41,531 nucleotides of DNA from Gammaproteobacteria bacterium (lineage in GTDB: Bacteria > Pseudomonadota > Gammaproteobacteria > Methylococcales > Methylomonadaceae), in assembly GCA_024277935.1 (NCBI GenBank), contig JAJRUF010000035.1:1-41531 (forward strand). Reading direction: 5' to 3'. The notes beneath the pieces were generated by a model. That model had not been told where the DNA came from and made no database searches. It worked only from the letters and a program-made list of their open reading frames with translations. Shown piece after piece: positions 17,401 through 25,789 of this stretch. Position 1 is the stretch's first letter, and each line of letters starts with the position of its first letter. A program made the translations under genes and the position numbers.

Positions 17401-17847
17401 AGTGGTATTGAAACAGCCGAAAAGCTTCGCCAATTTAGTTTCAATATGCCTATCGTTGTTTTAAGTGCTAATGCATATCCCTCTGACCAGGAAATGGCCA
17501 TAGCAAAAGGCTGCAATGATTTTCTCTCTAAACCCTTACAAATAGAAGAGTTATTAGAAAAACTTAAATTTTATTTATCCTTGAACTGGATTTACGGTGA
17601 AAACAAAATTGACCAGGCACAATCAACACTTAATAAAACATTTATTATCCCTCCACCGAATATTATCCACCAACTTATGCAATTTGTAAAAATTGGAGAT
17701 CTACTGAGTTTAAAGCATCAACTCAATGAACTAGTTATAAGCGAACCGTGTTATCAGGCATTTTCTAAACGCATCAACTTATTAGCCAGTGAATTTCGTA
17801 TTGCCGAAATAAAAAAATTACTAGAAACCAACCTAAATAAAAACTAG
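14473..17847 (+). CDS. NCS1-permease-linked hybrid histidine kinase
   Basis: This 1124-residue fusion has four parts. Residues about 20-480 form an NCS1-type (nucleobase/hydantoin:cation) permease with roughly twelve helices; NAYAGSLAWSNFF and GFGYFGS are family-like. Residues 497-553 are cysteine-rich: C499, C500, C502, C514, C522, C525, C526, C532, C536, C552 and C553, probably a zinc-ribbon or similar metal site. Two more helices (about 563-630) lead to a kinase with H685 in SHEIRTPLN, the N-box NLLNNATKF around 799-807, DTGEGI and GSGLGL. A receiver domain carries VVDD and phospho-acceptor D970, and about 75 helical residues follow. The kinase residues are intact. The ligand is unknown; a urea-related or nucleobase-derived nitrogen source is inferred from the neighbouring urea operon. 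Confidence 0.9.
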   Translation: MNSAAHQSISKTRRDYNSWVANETLEDYALRFAPSSFRKWSEFQVASTAFGSTSFLVLEAIGGFLTINYGFINAFWAITIVGLIIFIISFPISYYAARYNIDIDLLTRSAGFGYFGSTITSLIYASFTFTLFALEASIMSKALELYYHIPIAFAHFISAMIVIPLVTFGITTISRMQLWTQPLWLILLCIPYYAVFTKDPEALLTLKAYFGIVSSGQDFNWLLFGSAATVAFSMVAQIGEQVDFLRFMPQKNQHNRFRWWAATIIAGPGWIVFGVLRQLGGALLAQLAIQNGVPAEHAHEPTQMYLIAYNMLIKNADLALAVTTLFVVISQLKINVTNAYAGSLAWSNFFSRLTHTHPGRVIWLFFNVSIALLLMEFGVFGALEKVLGLFSNITIAWITAVAADLFINKPLGLSPKIIEFKRAYLPDLNPVGIISTFCASIVSILAYVGLFGEYAQAFSAFISLGLTLILVPGIAYFTSYRHYLARARQYKHDTSLRQCCICENQFEHEDMAYCPAYQDSICSLCCTLDSRCLDACKQGARLDDYFEKIAKCCFPASIALNSRIRLIRFTLFFLFLSSLTSIFIGIIYYQDFLTAQNTPGSFNLLFENFIKVYSSLLVFIGLCTWWLILNNESRHLAHEETTKQTQLLLKEIESHKVTDAKYQQAIKTADNASSAKSQFLSNMSHEIRTPLNCIVGYSHILNDDPSIPDHRREAIAILKRSSEHLSSLVEDILDISSIEARKFELRYAPFDLPSLIEHLVSSFRTQIEDKGLKFSCQIADPLPVKVRGDEKRIRQILINLLNNATKFTSDGEIIFRVIYRSGVASFQVIDTGEGISEEDINNIFQPFSRFSRATGTAVSGSGLGLTICKIITELMGGEISVNSAVNKGSTFTVRFLLSSLGNTALLSTNKKIIAFQDDKKTILVVDDQYEHRELISSVLEPLGFIVKKVESGEQCVKMIADIKPDLVLMDLSMNGMSGIETAEKLRQFSFNMPIVVLSANAYPSDQEMAIAKGCNDFLSKPLQIEELLEKLKFYLSLNWIYGENKIDQAQSTLNKTFIIPPPNIIHQLMQFVKIGDLLSLKHQLNELVISEPCYQAFSKRINLLASEFRIAEIKKLLETNLNKN

Positions 17848-17875
17848 ATGAACAAAAATATTTACCCCTTTTATT

Positions 17876-18790
17876 ATGTTATCTGATACTGACTTAGTCA
17901 CCGAAACCATTCTAATCATTGATGATACACCTGCTAATTTATCCGTACTTTCAGATATGTTATCAGAATACGGCTATCGTATTTTAGTCGCCACAGATGG
18001 TATCTCAGCACTTGAGCAAATTGAGCACTTGCCCCCCGACCTTATCTTATTAGACGTTATTATGCCAGGTATTGATGGCTTCGAAACATGTCGTCGACTT
18101 AAACAAAATCAGAACACAAAAAAAATCCCCATTATTTTTATGACAGGGTTAAGTGAACTTGATAACTTGTTAAAAGGCTTTAAAGAAGGTGCTATTGACT
18201 ATATTGTTAAGCCAATCAGACCTTCTGAGGTTTTAGCCCGAGTAGAAGCTCAATTATCCCAAAAAAGGGATGCCATCCGCATTGAACAAACATTAAACCA
18301 TATTGAGTTTGCTGCTCTTACATTTAATGCTTCAGGACGCATTACCTGGCTGTCAAATACCGCTGATAGCATACTTTCCGATTGCTTTTCTACTGACCCT
18401 GTTGCAAGTTATTATAATGAACTATTACCTCCTGCACTACGTGAGCAATTTCTTTGCAAGACCCAAAAAGAAAAAATAGATCTTATCGGTAAACAATCAA
18501 AAATCAATTACATTGCTAAATTAGTTAGCAGTTCGCTAGCCAATGAACAGGTGCTCTTTATTGAAAAAAATAATGACGAATGGAATCAAGCATCATTAAA
18601 ACTAACGTTTGGTCTGACGGCAAGAGAGGCTGAAATTCTGATGTGGGTTTCACGCGGTAAAACCAATAAAGAAATCGGCCTTATTTTAGATAACAGCCCC
18701 AGAACCATCAACAAACACCTTGAACATGTTTTTGAAAAACTGGGCGTTCCAACAAGAACAGCTGCTGTGGTAAAAGTTTTAAAAAAATAA
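17876..18790 (+). CDS. Response regulator, REC-(PAS-like)-LuxR HTH
   Basis: This is a 304-residue transcription regulator. The receiver domain (residues 11-130) has acidic pair D16-D17, phospho-acceptor D60 in LILLDVIMPG, the conserved threonine in IFMTG, and lysine in IVKP. Residues about 140-235 hold a PAS-like segment (FAALTFNASGRITWLSNTA). The C-terminal HTH is LuxR/FixJ type: LTAREAEILMWVSRGKTNKE then NSPRTINKHLEHVFEKLG. It begins 28 bases after the hybrid kinase and is surely its partner. Likely targets are the adjacent urea operon and its own locus, but no binding site is proven. Confidence 0.92.
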   Translation: MLSDTDLVTETILIIDDTPANLSVLSDMLSEYGYRILVATDGISALEQIEHLPPDLILLDVIMPGIDGFETCRRLKQNQNTKKIPIIFMTGLSELDNLLKGFKEGAIDYIVKPIRPSEVLARVEAQLSQKRDAIRIEQTLNHIEFAALTFNASGRITWLSNTADSILSDCFSTDPVASYYNELLPPALREQFLCKTQKEKIDLIGKQSKINYIAKLVSSSLANEQVLFIEKNNDEWNQASLKLTFGLTAREAEILMWVSRGKTNKEIGLILDNSPRTINKHLEHVFEKLGVPTRTAAVVKVLKK

Positions 18791-18986
18791 TACTTTTTAA
18801 AAATACCAACACCTCAATCCTAACGCCTATTTATATAACCAAAAATTGAGGGGGAATTAATTTTATATGCCTCTCTGTTTAGGACACTTCAAAAAACCTA
18901 TAAACTCTCATTTTTAAATTATTCATCCTCCATTAAGTATAGCTTTGTACTATGATATAAACTTTAAACACACAAAAGGGCTTACC

Positions 18987-19622
18987 ATGAGAAAATTATT
19001 AGGAGCAGCTTTAATCGCCACCTTAATCACTGGCTGTGCAATTGATCCATATACAGGCGAGGAAAAAGTTGCCAATTCAGCTTGGGGTGCAGGGGCTGGC
19101 GCAGCACTTGGGGCAGGAATAGGTGCACTTGCTGGCGGAGGAAAAGGAGCCTTAATAGGAGCAGGGGCAGGAGCGGTTGTTGGTGCCGGAGCCGGTTACT
19201 ATATGGATACTCAAGAGGCAAAACTTCGTGCACGACTAGAAGGAACTGGAGTAAGAATCCAAAGGCAAGGTGACAACCTTAAGTTAATCATGCCAGGTAA
19301 CATTACATTTGCCACAAACTCAGCCAATATCAACGGTAATTTCTATCCATTTTTAGATTCTATTGGCATTATTTTAGAAGAATTTAATAAAACCAGCATC
19401 AATATTTCCGGCTTTACAGATTCTTCAGGTAGCGATATGTATAACCAAAGGTTATCAGAAAGCCGAGCAAACAGCGTTGCAAGTTATATCGTTCAATCAG
19501 GTGTTAACCATGGTCGCATACAAGCCAGAGGGTTCGGTGAACGTTACCCTATAGCCTCCAATAGCAGTGCAATGGGTCGCGCACAAAACCGTCGAGTAGA
19601 AATCAGTATTCGTCCTCGATAG
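18987..19622 (+). CDS. OmpA-family lipoprotein with glycine zipper
   Basis: This is an outer-membrane-anchored, peptidoglycan-binding lipoprotein of 211 residues (YiaD-like). The lipobox LITGC gives C17. A Gly/Ala-rich glycine-zipper stretch (about 32-75) is followed by an OmpA C-terminal domain with FTDSSGSDMYNQRLSESRA and GFGERYP, ending RRVEISIRPR. I chose the ATG at 18987 rather than an in-frame one at 18945, because AAGGG lies just upstream and the signal peptide then begins properly with MRKLL. It probably has its own promoter in the 196-base gap after the regulator gene. Confidence 0.92.
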   Translation: MRKLLGAALIATLITGCAIDPYTGEEKVANSAWGAGAGAALGAGIGALAGGGKGALIGAGAGAVVGAGAGYYMDTQEAKLRARLEGTGVRIQRQGDNLKLIMPGNITFATNSANINGNFYPFLDSIGIILEEFNKTSINISGFTDSSGSDMYNQRLSESRANSVASYIVQSGVNHGRIQARGFGERYPIASNSSAMGRAQNRRVEISIRPR

Positions 19623-19636
19623 TTAAGAGCAGGAAA

Positions 19637-19674
19637 AAGGTGCAAGGCTCAAAGTTAAAAAGAGCTTTGCCCTT
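19637..19674. terminator. Imperfect hairpin between convergent genes
   Basis: AAGGTGCAAGGCTC pairs imperfectly with GAGCTTTGCCCTT across an A-rich loop. It sits between the stops of the OmpA lipoprotein and the convergent TauE/SafE gene, so it may end transcription from both sides. A short T stretch follows on the plus strand. Confidence 0.4.
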
Positions 19675-19693
19675 TAATCCCTATATCCTTCAC

Positions 19694-20491
19694 TCACTGT
19701 AAAAGCATTTTAATTGCAATAAAAAAAAGCACTATTGAAAAGTACCTTTTTAATTCCTTAGCCGGTAATTTATTTGCTAATTTTGCACCTATTGGCGCAG
19801 TAATAATACTACAAACAATTATTCCTGTTAATGCAGGCAAATAGACATACCCTAAACTCCATGTGGGTATAGCTGTAACATTCCAACCCAACATGATATA
19901 TGAAATTGCACCGGATACAGCAATAGGCAAACCACACACACTTGACACTGCCACTGCATTTTTCATCGCTAGCCGCCTAGACAGTAAATAGGGAACCGTT
20001 AAAGTCCCCCCTCCAATACCTAAAATAGACGATAAAAAACCTATTACTCCTCCCATCCAATAATCTAACCATAGCTTTGCCTTATTATTATTGTTCTTCT
20101 TCTTAACTTTCTGTGGCAAAGCCATTTTAGTCGCCACGTATAACAAATAAATAATAAAACAAACCTTTAACACTTCTGCATCAATAAAATCAGCAATCAT
20201 TGCACCCGTACCAGCACCTAGTATTATTCCGGGGGTTAGCCTAGCAACACTAGCCCACTGAACAGCACCCAATCTGTGGTGAGTTAATATAGATGCAATA
20301 GCGGTAAATATAATAGTTGATAGAGAGGTGGCTACTGCCATAATCATAATCAGTTCGGTAGAAAAATTATGGGCTGAAAATAACCAGACCAATGCCGGTA
20401 CAATCACGACACCTCCACCTAAACCAAACATTCCAGCCAACAGGCCGGCAACAAGGCCTATAAACATGCTTAATAAAAATAACTCAATCAT
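19694..20491 (-). CDS. TauE/SafE family permease
   Basis: This is a polytopic inner-membrane protein of 265 residues with about eight hydrophobic helices. The duplicated family motif is present: GLLAGMFGLGGGVVIVPAL near the N-terminus and FLSSILGIGGGTLTVPYLL in the second half. TauE/SafE proteins (DUF81) export sulfite, sulfoacetate or related organic anions, and the substrate cannot be told here. A poly-Lys/Asn stretch (KKKNNNNK) lies in the central loop. It is transcribed alone, convergent with the OmpA lipoprotein. Confidence 0.88.
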   Translation of the reverse strand: MIELFLLSMFIGLVAGLLAGMFGLGGGVVIVPALVWLFSAHNFSTELIMIMAVATSLSTIIFTAIASILTHHRLGAVQWASVARLTPGIILGAGTGAMIADFIDAEVLKVCFIIYLLYVATKMALPQKVKKKNNNNKAKLWLDYWMGGVIGFLSSILGIGGGTLTVPYLLSRRLAMKNAVAVSSVCGLPIAVSGAISYIMLGWNVTAIPTWSLGYVYLPALTGIIVCSIITAPIGAKLANKLPAKELKRYFSIVLFFIAIKMLLQ

Positions 20492-20905
20492 TAACTTAGC
20501 CTGTTAACTAAAGTTTCGGAGTTCATTTCACTCTCAAGAAAAATCAAGAGGTCAGTCCGCTTGATAAAATCCGACGAACCCCATGAGCCATACCACCAAG
20601 ATAAATTTTACACCCTTGGCAGGGTGCCTGCTATTTGCTTTGGAGAAAAATTAAATTTTCAAAAAAACAAATATAGAAGCCTATACTTCGCGCGGTCATG
20701 ACTGCGGGTTTCTAACTGCTGAAAAAAGGCAACTTCTGTGTACCAGCACCTACATTTACATTCCAAACACCACTCATACATTGCGAGCGTTTCTCAAGGC
20801 ACAAAATATCAAGGTAGAGTGTGTCTGGAAATGATGGTTTTATTCGGTAATTTATTTATGCTATTGATTCATAGTGATATTTTATACTGCACGAGTTCGC
20901 CATGG
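20492..20905. other. Intergenic region between pyrE and the TauE/SafE gene
   Basis: I see no supported gene. An open frame from 20738 overlaps the end of pyrE antisense and has no ribosome site or family likeness. Small dyads occur: CACCCT/AGGGTG at 20611-20626 with a TGGC loop, and a near-perfect palindrome CGCGGTCATGACTGCG at 20691-20706. The region should hold the pyrE transcript end and the promoter of the TauE/SafE gene. Confidence 0.5.
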
Positions 20906-21544
20906 CTACAGACCATATTCCAAACGGTAAGCTTTTATTATTTTAAGCTGTTCAGTCGAGCCTTCCGTTAGCTCTAAAAATTTAATAATTTGGGGTAATG
21001 AGATAATTGATATAACGGGAATACCAAACTGTTCGCTCACCTCTTGAACAGCGGACTTTTCATTTTCACCTCTTTCTTGTCTATCCAGCGCAATTAATAC
21101 ACCGGCAGGTATTGCATTCATCTGTTTAATAATTTCTACAGACTCACGAACAGAAGTTCCTGCAGTAATAACATCATCAAGAATCAATACATTACCCTGT
21201 AAGGGGCTGCCAACAATCATACCACCCTCGCCATGATCTTTAGCTTCTTTGCGATTAAAAGCGTAGGGAATATCCTGTTTTAATTGGGCATAAGCAATAG
21301 ATGCGGTACTAACAAGAGGAATACCTTTATATGCTGGGCCATACAGCATATCAACAGGGATTTTTGATGCAATCAAAGTTTGAGCATAAAACTGCCCTAA
21401 TTTCCCCAGCATTGCACCCGTATTAAATAGCCCAGTGTTAAAAAAATAAGGGCTAATTCTCCCTGATTTTAATTGAAATTCTCCAAATTTTAATACACCG
21501 CAATCAAGCGCATATTGAATAAATTCTTTTTGGTAATCAAGCAT
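20906..21544 (-). CDS. pyrE: Orotate phosphoribosyltransferase
   Basis: This enzyme makes orotidine 5'-phosphate from orotate and PRPP in pyrimidine synthesis. The 212 residues match the E. coli-type enzyme in length. Landmarks are LKSGRISPYFFNTGLF at the N-terminus, GPAYKGIPL, the flexible loop RKEAKDHGEGG and the PRPP-binding VLILDDVITAGTS. It is the last of three minus-strand genes, 49 bases after hemW. Confidence 0.97.
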   Translation of the reverse strand: MLDYQKEFIQYALDCGVLKFGEFQLKSGRISPYFFNTGLFNTGAMLGKLGQFYAQTLIASKIPVDMLYGPAYKGIPLVSTASIAYAQLKQDIPYAFNRKEAKDHGEGGMIVGSPLQGNVLILDDVITAGTSVRESVEIIKQMNAIPAGVLIALDRQERGENEKSAVQEVSEQFGIPVISIISLPQIIKFLELTEGSTEQLKIIKAYRLEYGL

Positions 21545-21593
21545 CCTGAGGGTTCCACATAGTTAATTCAAATGCCATTTTACTACGTGCATA

Positions 21594-22724
21594 TTAAAGG
21601 TAGGTAAATTTTTCCAAAATACAATCGAGGAAGTTCCAGCCTTTATCAGTACATAGATATAAGTTATTTTTCTGAATTAATAGGCCTTGTTTTAAACAAT
21701 CGGCTAAGCCTGGTTGCAGAGCATTTATATCTAACCCTGTGGTGTTTTTGAATGCCTGTATATTAAAACCTTGCTTTAAGCGCAATTGATTCATCAGGTA
21801 TTCTAAAGGTAATTCTTCAGGCGGAATGCTGTTGCTTATGGCACTGTTATTTTGTAAATATTGTTCCGGACTTTTCTGTTTTATTGTGCGAATAATATTG
21901 TTTGGTTGAGTAATAGTAATTTTCCCATGAGCTCCCGCACCTATCCCTAAATAATCACCAAACTGCCAGTAGTTAAGGTTATGCTGACATCGTGTTTTGT
22001 TTTTTGCATAGGCTGAAATTTCATATTGTATAAAGCCTGCGTCAGCTAATTTCTGTTGAGCCTGAACTTGTCCCTCGTAGATCAGGTCACTTTCTGGTAG
22101 TCGTGGCGGGAACTTATGGAAGTATGTATTGGGTTCCAAGGTAAGCTGATAAAAGGATATATGGCTGGGTTGTAATTTTATGGCTGTTTCAACATCATTA
22201 AGCATTTCATCCGTGCTTTGTTCTGGTAAACCAAACATTAAATCTAAATTAAAATTTTCAAACCCTGCTTGATGGGCTATTTTAACAGCGGCCAATGCTT
22301 CTTCTGCCGAGTGTATGCGGCCCAATTTTTTTAAATGTCGGTTATTAAAACTTTGTATACCAATAGAAAGGCGGTTAATACCTATTGCTCGATAATCAGC
22401 AAATTTTTGACTTTCAAAGGTACCGGGATTAGCTTCTAAAGTAATTTCTATATCTTTATTAAAAGGAATAAGTTTAGAGGCTCCTTTTAACAGGGTGTTA
22501 AAGCTTTTAGCTGAAAACAAACTAGGCGTTCCTCCACCAATAAAAATACTACTAATTGATCTTGGATGCTGAAGTAATTGAATATCTTGAGATAAGTCTT
22601 TTAATAAGGCTTCAATATACTGTTTTTCTGGTGTCTCTTTATTAACTGCATGTGAGTTAAAGTCACAATAAGGACATTTTTTGATGCACCAGGGAATATG
22701 AATGTATAAGGCAAGAGTATTCAA
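21594..22724 (-). CDS. hemW: Radical SAM heme chaperone HemW
   Basis: HemW is a radical-SAM protein formerly annotated as oxygen-independent coproporphyrinogen III oxidase, now viewed as a heme chaperone. The 376 residues begin LALYIHIPWCIKKCPYC, giving the cluster cysteines C13, C17 and C20. This CxxxCxxC lacks the further cysteine of true HemN. Further family marks are SIFIGGGTPSLF, RLSIGIQSFN and YEISAYA. The start overlaps the stop of the upstream FAH-family gene by 4 bases. Confidence 0.93.
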   Translation of the reverse strand: MNTLALYIHIPWCIKKCPYCDFNSHAVNKETPEKQYIEALLKDLSQDIQLLQHPRSISSIFIGGGTPSLFSAKSFNTLLKGASKLIPFNKDIEITLEANPGTFESQKFADYRAIGINRLSIGIQSFNNRHLKKLGRIHSAEEALAAVKIAHQAGFENFNLDLMFGLPEQSTDEMLNDVETAIKLQPSHISFYQLTLEPNTYFHKFPPRLPESDLIYEGQVQAQQKLADAGFIQYEISAYAKNKTRCQHNLNYWQFGDYLGIGAGAHGKITITQPNNIIRTIKQKSPEQYLQNNSAISNSIPPEELPLEYLMNQLRLKQGFNIQAFKNTTGLDINALQPGLADCLKQGLLIQKNNLYLCTDKGWNFLDCILEKFTYL

Positions 22725-23590
22725 AATATACTCACAAACGGTTCTGCAATCACAGGGTTACTCAACATTCCAATCCCTTCAATTTCAATTTTTGCTATTT
22801 GCCCCGGCTTCATATAGCCTCGCGGTTTCATTTTTACACCAACACCACTGGGAGTCCCTGTTGCGATAACATCGCCAGGCTCTAAAGTCATTGCCTTGCT
22901 TAAATATTCAATCATTTCATAACAATTAAAAATCATGTTTTTGGTGTTCGAGTCCTGCCTTAATTCACCGTCAATCCACGTTTTAAGCTTTAAGTTGTGA
23001 GGGTCGTTTATTTCATCGGCTGTAACAATCCAAGGCCCCATAGGCCCGTGAGTATCAAATGATTTTCCAAGCATCCAAGTTGGAGAACGTATTTGCCAGT
23101 CACGCACAGAAACATCATTAACAATAGTAAAACCTGCAATCACTTGGTGGGCATATTCAATAGGAACATTTTTACAGCGTTTAGCAATAACGAATGCTAA
23201 TTCCCCTTCATAATCAAGTTTTTCTGAAACAATGGGACGGTGAATTGCCTCGCCATTGGCAATAACACAACTACTTTGTTTGGTGAAAAACGTGGGGTAT
23301 TCTGGCTTTTCAAATTTTGTTTCTGCAATATGGTCTGCATAATTTAAACTGATACCTAAGAACTTTCCAGGTCTTGGTATGGGAGCAAGTAATTTAATAT
23401 CTGCTAGTGGTATACGGTTTGAACCACTTTCAATAAGTGCTTGCATAGCATTGTTAGCTGTACCACCTGCAGCTAAAAACTCAATCATATTATTAGGTAT
23501 ATCAATGTTGCCGCTGTTATCAACCACTTTATCACCTACAACGGCGCCAATATGTATTGAATTTTTATAGCTATAAGTAATTAATTTCAT
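22721..23590 (-). CDS. Fumarylacetoacetate hydrolase family protein
   Basis: This is a 289-residue member of the FAH superfamily (ureidoglycolate lyase / 2-hydroxyhepta-diene-dioate isomerase / acylpyruvase type). The metal-binding part is visible in LDYEGELAFVIAKRC and IVNDVSVRDWQ, followed by GKSFDTHGPMGPWIV and GDVIATGTPSGVG. The family acts on C-C or C-N bonds of varied acids. Oxaloacetate decarboxylase or acylpyruvase activity is common, and ureidoglycolate lyase is an alternative, though no purine degradation genes are nearby. It leads the FAH-hemW-pyrE set and is divergent from trpE. Confidence 0.88.
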   Translation of the reverse strand: MKLITYSYKNSIHIGAVVGDKVVDNSGNIDIPNNMIEFLAAGGTANNAMQALIESGSNRIPLADIKLLAPIPRPGKFLGISLNYADHIAETKFEKPEYPTFFTKQSSCVIANGEAIHRPIVSEKLDYEGELAFVIAKRCKNVPIEYAHQVIAGFTIVNDVSVRDWQIRSPTWMLGKSFDTHGPMGPWIVTADEINDPHNLKLKTWIDGELRQDSNTKNMIFNCYEMIEYLSKAMTLEPGDVIATGTPSGVGVKMKPRGYMKPGQIAKIEIEGIGMLSNPVIAEPFVSIF

Positions 23591-23654
23591 AAATGTAATT
23601 TAAAGTATGGAGGTATCCATTGTAAGCACTCTACTTAATGCGTGTAAAAACAGA

Positions 23655-23660
23655 TATAAT
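23655..23660 (+). promoter_or_regulatory. Putative -10 box for trpE
   Basis: A consensus TATAAT lies about 50 bases before the trpE start. The matching -35 region is poor. No leader peptide with tryptophan codons and no attenuator hairpin is visible in the 119-base gap, so transcription attenuation of the E. coli kind is unlikely here. Confidence 0.35.
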
Positions 23661-23709
23661 ACAAGCAATTGGTCAAAGCAAAAAATAATCAAATAAAGTA
23701 AAAGCTATA

Positions 23710-25197
23710 ATGACGTCCGAACAGTTTAAACAATATGCCCAGCAGGGCTATAATCGTATTCCTATTAGCCGAGAAGTTTTGGCTGATTTGGATACCCCGC
23801 TCAGTGCCTATCTCAAGCTGGCAGATGGCGCATATTCTTATTTATTTGAGTCCGTTCATGGTGGTGAACAGTGGGGGCGTTATTCTATTATTGGCTTGCC
23901 TTGTAAAACTATTGTAAAAATTACTGGACAAGAAGTCACCTTAGAAAAAGAGGGTGAAATATTGGAAAGTATCACTCATTCTCAGCCTTTAGAGTGGATT
24001 GAAGAATTTAGACAGCGCTATAAGGTGCCAGATATTGAGGGTTTACCTCGTTTTAATGGAGGCTTAGTTGGGTATTTTGGCTACGAAACAGTTGGTTATA
24101 TTGAACCTAGGTTAAAATCAACGGGTAAAGAAGACCCTATTGGCACGCCAGATATTCTATTGATGGTATCAGAAGAAATGCTAGTTTTTGATAATCTTTC
24201 TGGCAAGGTTTTATTACTGACCCATGCCGACCCAGCAGAAGATAATGCTTATAATAATGCTATTAGCAGGCTTAATGACCGGATTACAGACTTAAGAAAA
24301 CTAACCGCACAAACTGAAGAGCATCAAGCCCCCAAGCAAGTTAATGAAGCTGATTTTATTTCAGGTTTTACGCAACAAGGCTTTGAAGATGCTGTATTAA
24401 GAGCTAAAGAATACATTGTGGCTGGGGATGTGATGCAAGTGGTGTTATCTCAGCGCATGTCTATTCCCTACTCTGCAAGCCCTCTTAATTTATATAGAGC
24501 TTTACGCTGCTTAAATCCCTCGCCCTATATGTACTACCTTAATTTGGCTGATTTCCATATTGTTGGCTCTTCTCCAGAAATTTTAGTGCGTTTAGAGGAT
24601 GATACGGTAACGGTACGGCCAATTGCAGGTACCCGGCCTCGTGGTGAAACGCCAGAGCAAGATAAAGCTTTGGAAATAGAGTTATTAGCAGACCCTAAAG
24701 AGTTGGCTGAGCATCTTATGCTTATTGATTTAGGGCGTAATGATACAGGGCGCGTGGCTAAAATTGGTAGTGTTAAATTAACAGATAAAATGATTATTGA
24801 GCGTTACTCACATGTTATGCATATTGTTTCTAATGTGATTGGTGATTTACAACAAGGCAAGGATGCTTTTGATGTATTGGCTGCAACTTTTCCAGCAGGA
24901 ACGGTGAGTGGTGCGCCTAAGATTAGGGCAATGGAAATTATTGACGAACTGGAACCTGTTAAACGGGGTGTATATGCTGGGGCGGTAGGATATATTTCCT
25001 GGTCAGGTAACTTAGATACCGCAATCGCTATTAGAACAGCTGTGATAAAAGATAAAACCCTACATATTCAGGCAGGTGCCGGTATTGTTTATGATTCAAT
25101 TCCTAGAAATGAGTGGGATGAAACAATGAATAAAGGACGTGCTGTTTTCCGTGCAGTCGCAATGGCAGAAGCAGGACTAGAAGGAGAAAAAGCATGA
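23710..25197 (+). CDS. trpE: Anthranilate synthase component I
   Basis: TrpE converts chorismate to anthranilate using ammonia supplied by TrpG. The 495 residues begin [18 protein letters not shown]. The feedback-site region is present ([18 protein letters not shown]). The chorismate-binding domain has [39 protein letters not shown] and [18 protein letters not shown]. It overlaps trpG by four bases (ATGA), as expected for a complex whose two parts are made together. It is first in a trpEGDC set; trpF, trpB and trpA are not in the window. Confidence 0.97.
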   Translation: MTSEQFKQYAQQGYNRIPISREVLADLDTPLSAYLKLADGAYSYLFESVHGGEQWGRYSIIGLPCKTIVKITGQEVTLEKEGEILESITHSQPLEWIEEFRQRYKVPDIEGLPRFNGGLVGYFGYETVGYIEPRLKSTGKEDPIGTPDILLMVSEEMLVFDNLSGKVLLLTHADPAEDNAYNNAISRLNDRITDLRKLTAQTEEHQAPKQVNEADFISGFTQQGFEDAVLRAKEYIVAGDVMQVVLSQRMSIPYSASPLNLYRALRCLNPSPYMYYLNLADFHIVGSSPEILVRLEDDTVTVRPIAGTRPRGETPEQDKALEIELLADPKELAEHLMLIDLGRNDTGRVAKIGSVKLTDKMIIERYSHVMHIVSNVIGDLQQGKDAFDVLAATFPAGTVSGAPKIRAMEIIDELEPVKRGVYAGAVGYISWSGNLDTAIAIRTAVIKDKTLHIQAGAGIVYDSIPRNEWDETMNKGRAVFRAVAMAEAGLEGEKA

Positions 25198-25781
25198 GCG
25201 TAAAAGTGGTCATGGTCGACAATTACGACTCTTTTACTTATAATTTAGTCCAGTATTTTGGCGAGTTAGGTGCAGATGTCACGGTTGTGCGTAACGATGA
25301 AGTCACCGTAGGTGATATTGCGGCCTTATCGCCTGATAAAATAGTTATTTCTCCAGGGCCCTGCACTCCAAAAGAAGCTGGAATTTCTGTAGCAACTATC
25401 TTAAATTTTGCTGGCAAATTGCCCATTTTAGGTGTTTGTTTAGGGCATCAAAGTATTGGTCATGCTTTTGGGGGTAATATTGTGCATGCTAAAAGTATTA
25501 TGCACGGTAAAACATCCCCAGTTTATCATCATAATTTAGGTGTATTTAAAGGTTTAAATAACCCTTTTATAGCTACTCGCTATCATTCATTAGTTATTGA
25601 TCAGCAAACACTGCCTGATTGTTTGGAGGTTACCGCATGGACTCAAGATGAGACGGGTAATATTGATGAAATTATGGGTGTTCGTCATAAAGAACTGGAT
25701 ATTGAAGGCGTACAATTTCATCCTGAATCTATTTTGACAGAACACGGTCACGATATGTTACGTAACTTTTTAAACCGTTAA
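25194..25781 (+). CDS. trpG: Anthranilate synthase component II (glutamine amidotransferase)
   Basis: TrpG hydrolyses glutamine to feed ammonia to TrpE. It has 195 residues with the class I glutamine amidotransferase triad: nucleophile C82 in [11 protein letters not shown] and the His-Glu pair in VQFHPESIL. The N-terminal [14 protein letters not shown] and SPGPCTP are typical. Length and motifs match TrpG/PabA, and the trp context favours TrpG, possibly serving both pathways. Confidence 0.96.
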   Translation: MSVKVVMVDNYDSFTYNLVQYFGELGADVTVVRNDEVTVGDIAALSPDKIVISPGPCTPKEAGISVATILNFAGKLPILGVCLGHQSIGHAFGGNIVHAKSIMHGKTSPVYHHNLGVFKGLNNPFIATRYHSLVIDQQTLPDCLEVTAWTQDETGNIDEIMGVRHKELDIEGVQFHPESILTEHGHDMLRNFLNR

Positions 25782-25789
25782 CCTTTGGC

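Noticed and set aside
19027-19273. Leu/Pro-rich and Arg/Gly-rich frames on both strands
   Set aside because: They are by-products of the repetitive glycine-zipper codons of the OmpA-type lipoprotein.
20738-20971. Open frame of 77 codons between the TauE/SafE gene and pyrE
   Set aside because: It runs antisense into the conserved end of pyrE, starts with low-complexity His-rich sequence, and has no family likeness.
22721-23590. Ureidoglycolate lyase tied to the urea genes
   Set aside because: The FAH fold allows it, but the gene is about 9 kb from the urea operon, sits with hemW and pyrE, and no allantoin pathway gene is nearby.
23591-23709. Trp attenuator or leader peptide before trpE
   Set aside because: No short frame with tandem Trp codons and no terminator hairpin is visible.
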